A stretch of DNA of 64,000 nt from CAVSKL01 sp963728475 [NCBI: Candidatus Eiseniibacteriota bacterium] (GTDB taxonomy: Bacteria > Eisenbacteria > RBG-16-71-46 > JABDJR01). The stretch covers positions 1,674,001 to 1,738,000 of the forward strand of contig CAVSKL010000001.1 in NCBI GenBank assembly GCA_963728475.1, written 5' to 3'. The notes beneath the pieces were generated by a model. That model saw only the letters and a list, made by a program, of their open reading frames with translations, was not told the DNA's origin and searched no databases. The first letter of the stretch is position 1. Each line of letters starts with the position of its first letter. Shown here piece after piece: positions 53,524-61,889 of the stretch. Made by a program: the position numbers and the translations under genes.

Positions 53524-54507
53524 GTGATCCGCGTCTCCGCCCGCGGCCGCCCGCCCCAGGAGTGGGCGGCGCTCTGCGCCCAGGATCCGCACGCCACCTT
53601 CTTCTCCGGTCCCCGGTGGATGGACGCGCTCACCCGGGCCTACCCCGCCTACCGGCCGGGCTTCCTGGTGGCCCGGGAGGGGAAAGCGGTGGCCGGCGTG
53701 CTTCCGTTCGTGCGGCTCCGCAAGTACGGTCTGAGCCAGATCCTCTCCCTGCCGTTCGGCACCCACGGCGGGCCGATCTTGGCCGCGGACGCCCCCCCCG
53801 GAACCGCGCCCGCCCTGGCCAGGGCGTTCGGCCGGCGGGTGCGGCTCCCCTCGGTGCTGCGCTACGAGATGATGGTCTACGACCCCACCCCCGCCCGCCG
53901 CGCCGCCCTCGCCCCGGTCTTCGGGCGGGTGTTCCAGGAGTTCCGCACCCACGTGGTGGACCTCACTCCCGGGTTCGAGGAGATCTGGACCCGCCGTTAC
54001 GACAAGAACACGCGGAACTGCGTGCGGGTGGCGGAGCGCGCGGAGGTGACCGCGGGCGAGGAGCGGGGGCCCGAGGCGGTGGACATCCTGTACCGGTTCC
54101 ACCTGGAGCAGAGCGAGGGCTGGCCGGGGATCCGGCCCCATCCCCGCGAGGCGCTGGCCGCGGTGGCCGGTTCGCTGGGGGAGGGGGCGCGCATCTACGT
54201 GGCGCGGGTCCAGGGCGAGCCGGTGGCGGCGGTGCTGTTCCTGGAGAACGAGGAGGAAGTCCACCCCTGGGTGAGCGGAGCCTCGGAGGAATCCCGGCCG
54301 GTGCGGGCCTTCCACTACCTGCTGAACCGCGCGCTCCGCGACGCCTGCGACCGGGGAAGGCTTCGATGGAACTTCGGCGCCAGCGGCGGGAACCCGGGCA
54401 TCGAGAAGTTCAAGGAGTCGTTCGGGGCGCGGCCGGTGCCGCTTCTGCGCTGCTTTCACGCCGCGGGGTGGCTGAAGCGGATCCGGAAGGGGCCGAAATG
54501 GGACTGA
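53524..54507 (+). CDS. FemAB-like GNAT acyl/aminoacyltransferase
   Basis: A 327-aa double-GNAT protein (Acetyltransf_6). ATFFSGPRWMDALTRAYPAY opens the first half, RRYDKNTRNCVRVAERAEVT (about 158-177) and ARIYVARVQGEPVAAVLFLE (about 221-240) belong to the second, and WNFGASGGNPGIEKFKESFG ends the fold. Related proteins are found in exopolysaccharide and PEP-CTERM loci, where they are thought to acylate or aminoacylate a glycan. No exosortase is seen here. It overlaps the following gene by 10 nt. Confidence 0.87.
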   Translation: MIRVSARGRPPQEWAALCAQDPHATFFSGPRWMDALTRAYPAYRPGFLVAREGKAVAGVLPFVRLRKYGLSQILSLPFGTHGGPILAADAPPGTAPALARAFGRRVRLPSVLRYEMMVYDPTPARRAALAPVFGRVFQEFRTHVVDLTPGFEEIWTRRYDKNTRNCVRVAERAEVTAGEERGPEAVDILYRFHLEQSEGWPGIRPHPREALAAVAGSLGEGARIYVARVQGEPVAAVLFLENEEEVHPWVSGASEESRPVRAFHYLLNRALRDACDRGRLRWNFGASGGNPGIEKFKESFGARPVPLLRCFHAAGWLKRIRKGPKWD

Positions 54508-56132
54508 GCCCGCGGCTTCACGTTCCGCTCCTGGCCGCGGCGGGGCTGGTGGTGGCGGCGGCCTTTCTCCTCCCGTTCCGGGCGGTGACCTTCGCCCGTG
54601 CCGACGGCGCCACCGTGCGGATGCCGGCGCCGGAGCGGCTCTACCACCATTCCGACGCCTGGGACTACCTCCAGCTGGGCCGGCGGCTCTGGCAGGGGGA
54701 CGGGTTCACCAGCCGTTTCACCTACGTGCCCTTCCTGCCGGAGTCGGTGCCCGCCGGGGGCGGGAGAGCGGACGCCTTCCCGCTCCTCTGGCGCCAGCCC
54801 GGGTTCCCGCTCCTGGTGGCGGCCGCCTTCACCCTGGCCGGGGGGCCCGATCCGAACGCCTATCTGGCGCTCCAGGCGCTGACCCTCGTGCTCCTGCCGC
54901 TGGCCGCCTACTTCCTGGGTCGCTCGGTGCTGAGTCCGGGGTGGGCGGCGACGGCCTCGGTGTGGGCGCTCCTTTCCCCGGTGGTGGTCGGGGTGGACGA
55001 ACCGATCATCGCCACCACCTTCTACGCGGTGTGGGTCACCCTCCTGTTCGCGGTGATGCTCCGGGCCCGGGGCGGGTTGGGGGCGCTGGGGGCGGGGATG
55101 CTGGTGGGGGTGGGGGCGCTCCTGCGGCAGGAGACCTGGGTCCTCTTGCCGGGGCTGATGCTGGCCTACGTCCTGGCCGGAGAGCGCCGCCGGAAACGGG
55201 ACCTGGTGATCCTGGCGGCGGCCTCGGTCCTGGTCGCGCTCCCCTGGAATCTGCGGATCTGGCGGATCACCGGCGCCCCTCTCTACAACACCGGCTCCCT
55301 CCTCTATCACGCCACCCGGAGCTTCCCGGACTGGACCGCGTCCCGGACCCTGGCGGTGCGGGGCCTTCATCCCTGGAGTTTTCTGCTGGCCCATCCCGGG
55401 GAACTCCTGGGGAAGGGGGCCCTGGACCTCCTCCGCTATCTCCGCGACCTCGCGCTCATGCCCTCGCTCTTCCTGACCCCGTTCCTGGCCCTGGTGGTGC
55501 TCCGCCCGCCCCGGGAGCGGCGGGCGCGGGCGCTGGTATGGGGAGGGCTCCTGGCCACCGGTCTCCTGGTCCTGGTGCTGGCCCCCATGGAGTACTCGCG
55601 GCGCTTCCTGGGACCGCTCATTCCCGGGCTGGCGGTGGCCGCGGCGATCGCCCTCTCGAGGTTTCCCCGCCGGCGGGCGCTGTTGGGGGGGGCGGCCGTC
55701 GTGGTCGGCCTCGCCACCCTCGCCGCCGCCATGCACGCGCGGCGTCCCGACGGGTCCTCCGCCCGGGTGGCGGCGGAGCTGAACCGGCTCCTTTCCGATC
55801 CCGGGATCGCGAGCCGGATTGACGGCGCGACCGTGATCAGCGACGCTCCCACCCTTTACGCCTGGATCTGGGACCGCCCCGCGGTGGTATGGCCGGTGCC
55901 GGAGGACCTTCCGCGCGTGCGGAGCCTCGTGGGCCCCAGCCTGGGGCTCTTCACCTGCTACGCCGGACCCCGGGATGCGTTCGCCTCCGCCACGGTGGCG
56001 GCGCTGGCCGCGCAGGGGGGGCGCGAGGTCCTCGGTCCCTGTCCGGTGGCGGTCGTGTGGGACCGGCCCGCCGATCCGAACCCGTCGTCGCGCCCCGGAG
56101 CCCCCGGCCCCGGGCAGGAGCCGCCCCGTTGA
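54498..56132 (+). CDS. Polytopic glycosyltransferase (ArnT/PMT, GT39/83-like)
   Basis: A 544-aa membrane protein. After the first helix comes the large external loop YHHSDAWDYLQLGRRLWQGD (about 50-69), where the Asp lies in the usual metal-binding position. About ten further helices follow, and the C-terminal part is periplasmic (ATVISDAPTLYAWIWDRPAV). ArnT and PMT enzymes transfer a sugar from a polyprenyl phosphate to an outside acceptor. It overlaps the FemAB-like gene and is coupled to the flippase by TTGA. Donor and acceptor unknown. Confidence 0.78.
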   Translation: MGLSPRLHVPLLAAAGLVVAAAFLLPFRAVTFARADGATVRMPAPERLYHHSDAWDYLQLGRRLWQGDGFTSRFTYVPFLPESVPAGGGRADAFPLLWRQPGFPLLVAAAFTLAGGPDPNAYLALQALTLVLLPLAAYFLGRSVLSPGWAATASVWALLSPVVVGVDEPIIATTFYAVWVTLLFAVMLRARGGLGALGAGMLVGVGALLRQETWVLLPGLMLAYVLAGERRRKRDLVILAAASVLVALPWNLRIWRITGAPLYNTGSLLYHATRSFPDWTASRTLAVRGLHPWSFLLAHPGELLGKGALDLLRYLRDLALMPSLFLTPFLALVVLRPPRERRARALVWGGLLATGLLVLVLAPMEYSRRFLGPLIPGLAVAAAIALSRFPRRRALLGGAAVVVGLATLAAAMHARRPDGSSARVAAELNRLLSDPGIASRIDGATVISDAPTLYAWIWDRPAVVWPVPEDLPRVRSLVGPSLGLFTCYAGPRDAFASATVAALAAQGGREVLGPCPVAVVWDRPADPNPSSRPGAPGPGQEPPR

Positions 56133-57706
56133 GCCGGATCCGCACCAACACCCTGGCCCTGGGAAGCTCATTCTTCGTGACCGCGGTGCTGGCGTTCCTC
56201 CAGGTCAAGATCATCACCAACTTCCTCGGCCAGGAGGCGGTGGGGGTGTGGTCGGCGGTGCTCGCGGTGGGGGCCCTTCTGGGTACCCTGTCCGAGCTCG
56301 GCCTGCCCCAGGTGCTGGTGCGCTACGGTGCCAAGTACGACGCCGAGGGGCGGCTGGCGCGATTGGGGAAGCTCCTCTTCTTCTCGCTCCGCATCTACCT
56401 GGTCGCCCTCGTCCTGGTCACGGCGGTGCTGATCCTGATCGGTCCGTGGGTGAGCCGCCTTCTGGGCGGCACCGAGGCCTCGGTGCTCGGACGCCGGCTC
56501 CTGGTGATCGGGTACCTGGCGGTGGCCAGCGGGAGCGCCCGCGCCATCAACAACGCCTCGTTCCGGGGAATCCGCCGCATGGTCATCGTGGCCGTGCTCG
56601 AGATCACCTTCTCGGTGGTGGTGACCGGCGGGTACTTCCTGATGCGCCACCGGCTCTCGGTGGAGCTGGCCCTGGTGGTGTTCCTGGCCGCGAGCGTGGC
56701 GGTCGCGCTCCTGGGGCTGGGGGCGCTCGTCCGCTACCTGCGGCCGATCCGGGCCCAGGCCGGACCCGGGGTCTTCGCGGGGCCGGTGCTCCCGGAGGTG
56801 AAGGGCTACTGGCAGGGAGCGGCGGCGGCGGGCATCTTCCTCATCGCCATCGAGCAGCTCGACAAGCCGCTCCTGGCCACCCTGGTCTCGTTCGAGGCGC
56901 TGGCCATCTTCCACGTGGCCGCGCGGCTGGCGCTCTTCGCCCGCCGGCTCCTCTACATCCCGTTCCAGGTCATGAACCCGGAGATCACCCACAAGTGGGA
57001 GGGGCCGCGCCGGCCCGAGCTCCGCCGCGACATGGAACTCTTCATCAAGCTCGAGCTGGGCCTGGGACTCATGCTCCTGGCCTTCCTCACCATATTCGCC
57101 CGGCCGCTCCTCCTGCTGGTGAGCACCCCCAAGTTCCTCCCCGGCGCCCCGGTGCTCTGGATGTTCACCCTGGTGGTGCCGGTCCTCTGCCTGAACCAGC
57201 CGCTGGTGCTCTTTCTCCGCGCCATCGGCCACGTGTGGTACGCGTTCGGCAACGATTCGGCCTGGCTCGTGATCTACCTCGGCGCCGGCTCGCTCATGGT
57301 CCGCCGGTTCGGACTCCCGGGCTTCGTGTCGGGGCAGGCGCTGGCCTCGGTGGTGGTTCTCACCTATACCCTCATCGTCTTTCACCGGTTGCGCCTGCCG
57401 CGCCCGCCGGTGGGTTTCTTCCTCAAGCGCGCATCGCTCTCGATCGCGGTGTGGGCGGTATGCGTCACCGCCGGCCGGCATCTGCCCCTGTGGCCCTGGT
57501 GGGCGTACGTCCTGGTGGCGGGGGGAGTGGCGGCGGCGGCCAACTTCCTCCTGGTGCGCGGCGGCTTCCTGACCCGGGTCGAGGAGGAGCGGGCCCTGGC
57601 CATGTTCGCGGGGCGGGGGCCGGTGGGGCGCGCCGCCCAGATGGTGCTGGCCTGGCCCCGGGCCTCGCTCCGCCGCACCGTGTTCGGCTCCGGGCGGAGG
57701 CGGTGA
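56129..57706 (+). CDS. Wzx-type polysaccharide flippase
   Basis: A 525-aa integral membrane protein of the MOP/Wzx family with about 12-14 helices. The start LGSSFFVTAVLAFLQVKIIT followed by NFLGQEAVGVWSAVLAVGAL, and the central ASFRGIRRMVIVAVLEITFS, are typical of polysaccharide transporters. It should flip the polyprenyl-linked glycan across the inner membrane. TTG start inside the previous stop. It is the only flippase in the locus; no Wzy polymerase is recognisable beside it. Confidence 0.9.
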   Translation: MSRIRTNTLALGSSFFVTAVLAFLQVKIITNFLGQEAVGVWSAVLAVGALLGTLSELGLPQVLVRYGAKYDAEGRLARLGKLLFFSLRIYLVALVLVTAVLILIGPWVSRLLGGTEASVLGRRLLVIGYLAVASGSARAINNASFRGIRRMVIVAVLEITFSVVVTGGYFLMRHRLSVELALVVFLAASVAVALLGLGALVRYLRPIRAQAGPGVFAGPVLPEVKGYWQGAAAAGIFLIAIEQLDKPLLATLVSFEALAIFHVAARLALFARRLLYIPFQVMNPEITHKWEGPRRPELRRDMELFIKLELGLGLMLLAFLTIFARPLLLLVSTPKFLPGAPVLWMFTLVVPVLCLNQPLVLFLRAIGHVWYAFGNDSAWLVIYLGAGSLMVRRFGLPGFVSGQALASVVVLTYTLIVFHRLRLPRPPVGFFLKRASLSIAVWAVCVTAGRHLPLWPWWAYVLVAGGVAAAANFLLVRGGFLTRVEEERALAMFAGRGPVGRAAQMVLAWPRASLRRTVFGSGRRR

Positions 57707-57786
57707 AGCGCGCCGGTGCCCCCGGCCCGCCGGCGCCTCCGCCGCCGGAATTCGTCTCCGGCGGGCGGATGCCCGGCCCCCGTGCC

Positions 57787-57815
57787 TTGTCCCGCGGCCC
57801 CGGGTTCTCTAAACT
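57787..57815 (+). promoter_or_regulatory. Candidate promoter before the lipoprotein gene at 57.8 kb
   Basis: TTGTCC (57787-57792), a 17-bp spacer and TAAACT (57810-57815) lie 31 nt before the GTG. It follows the longest intergenic gap inside the glycan locus (139 nt), so the last three genes may form their own unit. Confidence 0.45.
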
Positions 57816-57845
57816 CCATGGGTTTTCGCACCTGGAGCATGGCCT

Positions 57846-58937
57846 GTGACCGCAACCAAAGCGCTACTTCGCGCCGCCTTCGCGGCCTCCCCGGAAGGGA
57901 GGCGTGCGCTCCTCCTCGTCCTCGGGATGGGGGCGGCGGCGGCCGGCGTCCTGCTCGCCGCCGGTTGCGGCCCCCGGGCGCGCCTTCAGGACGGCTGCAA
58001 CCGGGGGGACGAGGTCCCCAGGCAGGTCCGGGAGCAGGTGCTGTCGGCGGCCGAGGCTTTCTACACCCGCCTCCACGCCGGCGACTGGAAGGCGATCTAC
58101 GAGAACGCCGCCGGGGCGGTCCAGCGGCAGCGCTCTCCCCAGGAATTCATCGGGCCCATCGCCCGGGTGGCCGGGCAGCTCGGCGTTCCCGGGAACCTCG
58201 CGACCCAGTCCCTGGACGTGATCCGGTTCGGGCCGAACTTCCCCCATGCCGCGCGCGTCTCCTGCACCGCCGCCGGAGACGCGCGCCCCACCGTCTATCT
58301 TCTCACCGACCACCCCCTCCAGGCCTCGCTGGTCCAGACCGGCGAGCAGGCCGGCGAGACCTTCTACTACTCGACCCTCTGGTACGGCGGCGACGACGGC
58401 ACCTGGAAGCTCGCCGCGTTCTTCGCGAAGCCGGCCACCGTGTACGGGAAGGACTGGAAGGGGTATGAATCCGAGGCCTCGGACCAGAAGCTGGCCGCCC
58501 ACCTTCGCAACGCCGCCCTCCTCTACAACGTGGCCATCGACCTGGCGGTGCCGGCGGCGTGGGTGAAGCCGGCGTCGGTGGACGAGCTTCAGCGGGAGCA
58601 GCGGCGGATCTCGGTGGACCGGCTTCCCGGAGGCCGGGTCGACGCCTGGCCCGCGCCGCCCGATACCTTCAAGGTGTTCACGGTGGGGTACACCATCCGC
58701 GAGGGGGGGCTGGGGCTCATCTTCCGCTACCAGACCCCGGCCGCCCCCGCCGACAGCGCCGCCCAGGCCGCCTACGGGAAGAAGCTCCTGGCCTACATCG
58801 AGCGGGAGTTCCCGGAGTATCCCGCGGTGTTCCACTCGGTCACCCTGCAGGCGGCCAGTCCCGGGGACCGCAAGCTCCAGTGGTACGGCACCTACCCGCT
58901 CCCCGCCGGCTCCTCGGGGACGGAGGCCGGGCGTTGA
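57846..58937 (+). CDS. Exosortase-unrelated lipoprotein of unknown function
   Basis: A 363-aa lipoprotein with a basic N-terminus, a hydrophobic helix and the lipobox VLLAAGC, so the acylated Cys lies at about residue 40. I do not recognise a family. The mature part contains a possible NTF2-like stretch (AEAFYTRLHAGDWKAIYENA, about 70-89, and GTWKLAAFFAKPATVYGKDW) repeated loosely in the second half. Its end overlaps the following glycosyltransferase gene by TTGA, linking it to glycan assembly. Function unknown. Confidence 0.7.
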   Translation: MTATKALLRAAFAASPEGRRALLLVLGMGAAAAGVLLAAGCGPRARLQDGCNRGDEVPRQVREQVLSAAEAFYTRLHAGDWKAIYENAAGAVQRQRSPQEFIGPIARVAGQLGVPGNLATQSLDVIRFGPNFPHAARVSCTAAGDARPTVYLLTDHPLQASLVQTGEQAGETFYYSTLWYGGDDGTWKLAAFFAKPATVYGKDWKGYESEASDQKLAAHLRNAALLYNVAIDLAVPAAWVKPASVDELQREQRRISVDRLPGGRVDAWPAPPDTFKVFTVGYTIREGGLGLIFRYQTPAAPADSAAQAAYGKKLLAYIEREFPEYPAVFHSVTLQAASPGDRKLQWYGTYPLPAGSSGTEAGR

Positions 58938-60064
58938 GCGAGCGGAAGCCGCTCCGGCTGGCGTACCTCTCCATCGGCCGCCACATCCACACCGAGCGGT
59001 GGCTCACCTGGTTCGCCCGCCGCGGCCACGACGTGCACCTCATGACCGTGCAGCCGGGACCCATGCCGGGCGTTCACGTCCACGACATCACCACCGGGTC
59101 CGGACCCAAGCCCTTCCGCTACGCGGTGAGCCTGGTCAAGGTGCGCTCGATCATCGGGGCGCTCCAGCCCGACCTCCTCCACACCCACTTCCTCACCGGT
59201 TACGGCTACTGGGGGGTGTTCAGCGGCTGGCACCCCTTCGTGCTCACGGTGTGGGGGGACGACGTCTACGTGACCCCGCACGAGACCCGGGTCAAGAACC
59301 GCCTGGCCCGCGAGGCGCTCCGCAAGGCGGACTACGTGACCGGCGACTCCGCCGACATCATCGACGCCTGCGTGGCCCTGGGCGCCCCCCGCGCGCGCAC
59401 GGAGGTCGTGCAGTGGGGGGTGGACTTCACCCGGTTCCATCCCGGGGCGGCGGGGGGGGAAGTGCGCGAGCGCCTGGGGATTCCGCCCTCGGCGCCGGTC
59501 GTTCTCTCCACCCGCTCCTTCACCCAGCCCTACTACAACATCGACGTGATCGTGGACACCGCCGCCCGGGTGCGGGAGCAGTTTCCCGACGTGCACTACG
59601 TCATCGCCGGGAACGAGGGCGACGACGCCCGTTTCCGCGAGCACGCCGGCCGGCTGGGGCTCCGTGACCGGGTCCACTGGGTGGGCCGCATTCCCCACGC
59701 CGAGCTTCCCGGCTACCTCACCGCGAGCACGGTGTTCCTCACCGTCCCCTCGGTGGACGCCACCGCGGTGAGCCTGCTCGAAGCCATGGCCTGCCGCGGG
59801 GCGGTGGTGGCGAGCGACCTCCCCTCCGCCGCGGAGTGGATCCGGGACGGCGAGACCGGCCTCCTGGTGCCGCCGCGGGATCCCGACGCGCTGGTGGCGG
59901 CGATCGCGCGGTTCCTCTCCGACCCCGGGCTCCGCCGCCGCCTGGGCGAGGCCGCCGAGGGGGTGGTGCGGGCCAAGGCCGACCACGACCGGAGCATGGC
60001 CCGGGTGGAGGAGATTTACTACAGCCTGGTGGCCGGCCGCAGCCCCGCCGCCGGCCGGGCCTGA
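58934..60064 (+). CDS. Glycosyltransferase family 4 protein
   Basis: A 376-aa GT-B enzyme with LRLAYLSIGRHIHTERWLTW at the start, LVKVRSIIGALQPDLLHTHF, VLTVWGDDVYVTPH and the donor site VPSVDATAVSLLEAMACRGA (about 273-292) followed by GETGLLVPPRDPDALVAAI. The TVWGDDVY region resembles a group of surface-glycan transferases. TTG start lies within the stop of the lipoprotein gene. Specificity unknown. Confidence 0.9.
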   Translation: MSERKPLRLAYLSIGRHIHTERWLTWFARRGHDVHLMTVQPGPMPGVHVHDITTGSGPKPFRYAVSLVKVRSIIGALQPDLLHTHFLTGYGYWGVFSGWHPFVLTVWGDDVYVTPHETRVKNRLAREALRKADYVTGDSADIIDACVALGAPRARTEVVQWGVDFTRFHPGAAGGEVRERLGIPPSAPVVLSTRSFTQPYYNIDVIVDTAARVREQFPDVHYVIAGNEGDDARFREHAGRLGLRDRVHWVGRIPHAELPGYLTASTVFLTVPSVDATAVSLLEAMACRGAVVASDLPSAAEWIRDGETGLLVPPRDPDALVAAIARFLSDPGLRRRLGEAAEGVVRAKADHDRSMARVEEIYYSLVAGRSPAAGRA

Positions 60065-60075
60065 GAGCGGGCGCC

Positions 60076-61005
60076 GTGCGCCTTGCCGTCGTCACCCCCA
60101 CCCACAACAAGTCGGCGCTCCTGCGCCGGACGCTCGCCTCGCTGGCCGCCCAGGACCTGGACCCCGCCGGCTACCAGGTGGTGGTGGTGGACGACGGGTC
60201 CACCGACGACACCCCCGCCTTCCTGGCCGGCTACCGGCCCCGCCACGGGTTCGAGGCGGTCCGGGTGGAGGCGAACCGGGGGCGGGCCGCCGCCCGGAAC
60301 CGCGGCCTGGAGCGGGCGGAAGGCGAGGTGGTGGTGTTCCTGGACGACGACATGGAGCTGGTCCCCGGCTTCCTCGCCGCCCATCGCGCCCTCCACGAGG
60401 CCGGGCCGGGGACCGCGGGGATCGGAAACGTCGTGAATCACCCCGAGGTGGTGACCGCCCCCGTCGACCGGTACATGTCCACCCGGGGCGCGCAGAAGAT
60501 CCGCGACTCCGGGCCCCTGCCGTGGAAGTACTTCAGCACCAACAACTCCTCGGTGCGCCGCGAGGACCTCCAGGCGGTGGGGGGGTTCGACGAGAACTTC
60601 GTCACCTACGGGTTCGAGGACCTGGAGCTGGCCTGGCGGCTGGAGCGGGAGCGGGGATTGGGGTTCCGGTTCGTGGAAGGGGCGCGCTCGTTCCACATCC
60701 ATCCCCACTCCCTGGCCGAGGTCCTGGAAAAGAAGACCTTGTGCGGAATGTCCTCTTTGCCGTACTTATTTAACAAGCACCCCGAGACCCGACGGGCCCT
60801 GGGGTACGACCGGTTCGATCCCCCCAGGGCCGGCGATCCGTGGAAACTGAACGTCGCCCGGGTGGTGTACCGGACTCTGTTGACGCGGCCGGTGTATTCC
60901 GTGGTGAAGCCGTTGGCCCGCCTGCCCCTCGGCGGGCTGACCGACCGGGTGCTGGACTACCTCGTTCAGTATCACTACCTGGAAGGTCTTCGCCGGTCGC
61001 GCTAG
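60076..61005 (+). CDS. GT2 glycosyltransferase
   Basis: A 309-aa GT-A enzyme (RLAVVTPTHNKSALLRRTLA, VVVVDDGSTDDTPAFLAG, FLDDDMELVPGFLAAHRALH), with FSTNNSSVRREDLQAVGGFD and FEDLELAWRLERE in the acceptor half, as in chondroitin-synthase-type GT2 enzymes. The C-terminal part contains an AT-rich patch at 60735-60780 that stands out from the rest of the locus. It is the last gene of the co-oriented glycan cluster. Specificity unknown. Confidence 0.9.
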   Translation: MRLAVVTPTHNKSALLRRTLASLAAQDLDPAGYQVVVVDDGSTDDTPAFLAGYRPRHGFEAVRVEANRGRAAARNRGLERAEGEVVVFLDDDMELVPGFLAAHRALHEAGPGTAGIGNVVNHPEVVTAPVDRYMSTRGAQKIRDSGPLPWKYFSTNNSSVRREDLQAVGGFDENFVTYGFEDLELAWRLERERGLGFRFVEGARSFHIHPHSLAEVLEKKTLCGMSSLPYLFNKHPETRRALGYDRFDPPRAGDPWKLNVARVVYRTLLTRPVYSVVKPLARLPLGGLTDRVLDYLVQYHYLEGLRRSR

Positions 61006-61009
61006 CCCC

Positions 61010-61021
61010 GCCCGGCCGGGC
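61010..61021. terminator. Palindrome after the last glycan-locus gene
   Basis: GCCCGGCCGGGC is a perfect 12-bp palindrome 5 nt after the stop of the final glycosyltransferase. As elsewhere in this window no T-run follows. Confidence 0.3.
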
Positions 61022-61063
61022 CGGGAGTCCGTTCGAACCGTTCAAGGGCCAAGGCAGGCGGCC

Positions 61064-61795
61064 ATGAAGATCACGATGCTGGCGCTCACGCGCCCCTACC
61101 CGGTGGATTTCGCCGCCGAGTTGCGCCGCCTGCTCCGGCGCCTTCCCCCCGAGCACCTGGCCGGCCTCTCCCGCATCGTCGTCTCCGGGGGGCGGCCCCT
61201 GGACGAGCGCCACGGGGAGGAGATCCTCGGGCAGTATTTCGAGGCCTACGAGGGCGAGCCCGCGTTCATCATGCTCTACCCGGAGGAGATGGCCGGCGAT
61301 CTGCCCTCGTTCCTGCGCAAGGTGCCGACGGTCTGGCGGGTGGTCCTGGCCGAAACCCTCTACCACGAGGTCGGGCACCACTACCAGCGCTTCACCCACG
61401 GCATCCGCAAGCCCGCCCAGGAGGACCATGCCGAGAGCTACGGCCTGCGCCATGCCCGGGCCGCCTTCCCCGCGGTCTACCGCTTTCTGGACGGGTGGCG
61501 CCGGCTCCGGACTCGCGTCCGCCGGGTCCAGCGATGGTGGCTGGAGCGGCAGCGCAACTGGGGCCGCGCCTCGGCCGCCTCCCTGTACGAGCTGGGTCGC
61601 ATTCACTGGGAGGGCCGCGACTGGTTGCGGGTGATCGAGGCCTGGGAGGGCGCTCTGGCCCTGGATCCCGGATACGCGGTGGCGGTGGAGTGGCTTCCCC
61701 GGGCCCGCCGCCGGCTGCAGATCGAGTCCCGGCGCTCGCGCGGAGGCATCCGTCCGGCCCGTCGCCGCCGTCCGAGGCGCCGCCGCCGCCGCTGA
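61064..61795 (+). CDS. HExxH zinc-metalloprotease-like protein with TPR-like segment and Arg-rich tail
   Basis: A 243-aa protein I cannot place in a named family. The motif HEVGHH (101-106) with E120, H122 or E124 in QEDHAESYG could complete a zincin-type site. The C-terminal part has a helix pair resembling one TPR (LYELGRIHWEGRDWLRVIEA, about 171-190) and ends in a run of Arg residues. No signal peptide is seen, so a cytoplasmic location is likely. Protease activity is a guess from the motif. Confidence 0.6.
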   Translation: MKITMLALTRPYPVDFAAELRRLLRRLPPEHLAGLSRIVVSGGRPLDERHGEEILGQYFEAYEGEPAFIMLYPEEMAGDLPSFLRKVPTVWRVVLAETLYHEVGHHYQRFTHGIRKPAQEDHAESYGLRHARAAFPAVYRFLDGWRRLRTRVRRVQRWWLERQRNWGRASAASLYELGRIHWEGRDWLRVIEAWEGALALDPGYAVAVEWLPRARRRLQIESRRSRGGIRPARRRRPRRRRRR

Positions 61796-61829
61796 CCGCG
61801 GCCGCTTTCGCGGGGGCGCGCCGGTCGGG

Positions 61830-61835
61830 TATGCT
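61830..61835 (+). promoter_or_regulatory. Candidate -10 element for the endonuclease III gene
   Basis: TATGCT, 54 nt before the ATG, with TTCGCG 17 bp upstream (61807-61812) as a poor -35. Low confidence. Confidence 0.25.
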
Positions 61836-61889
61836 CTGCGCCATGCACGTACCCCCGCTTCGGTTCCGCCGCTCCTCCCCGCGCTCCGC

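Noticed and set aside
21905-61005. Possible exosortase/PEP-CTERM system suggested by the FemAB-like and CapD-type genes
   Set aside because: No exosortase, PEP-CTERM tail or prsK/prsR-type gene is present in the window.
61031-61047. GTTCGAAC resembling a tRNA T-loop
   Set aside because: No acceptor stem, D-arm or anticodon arm can be formed around it.
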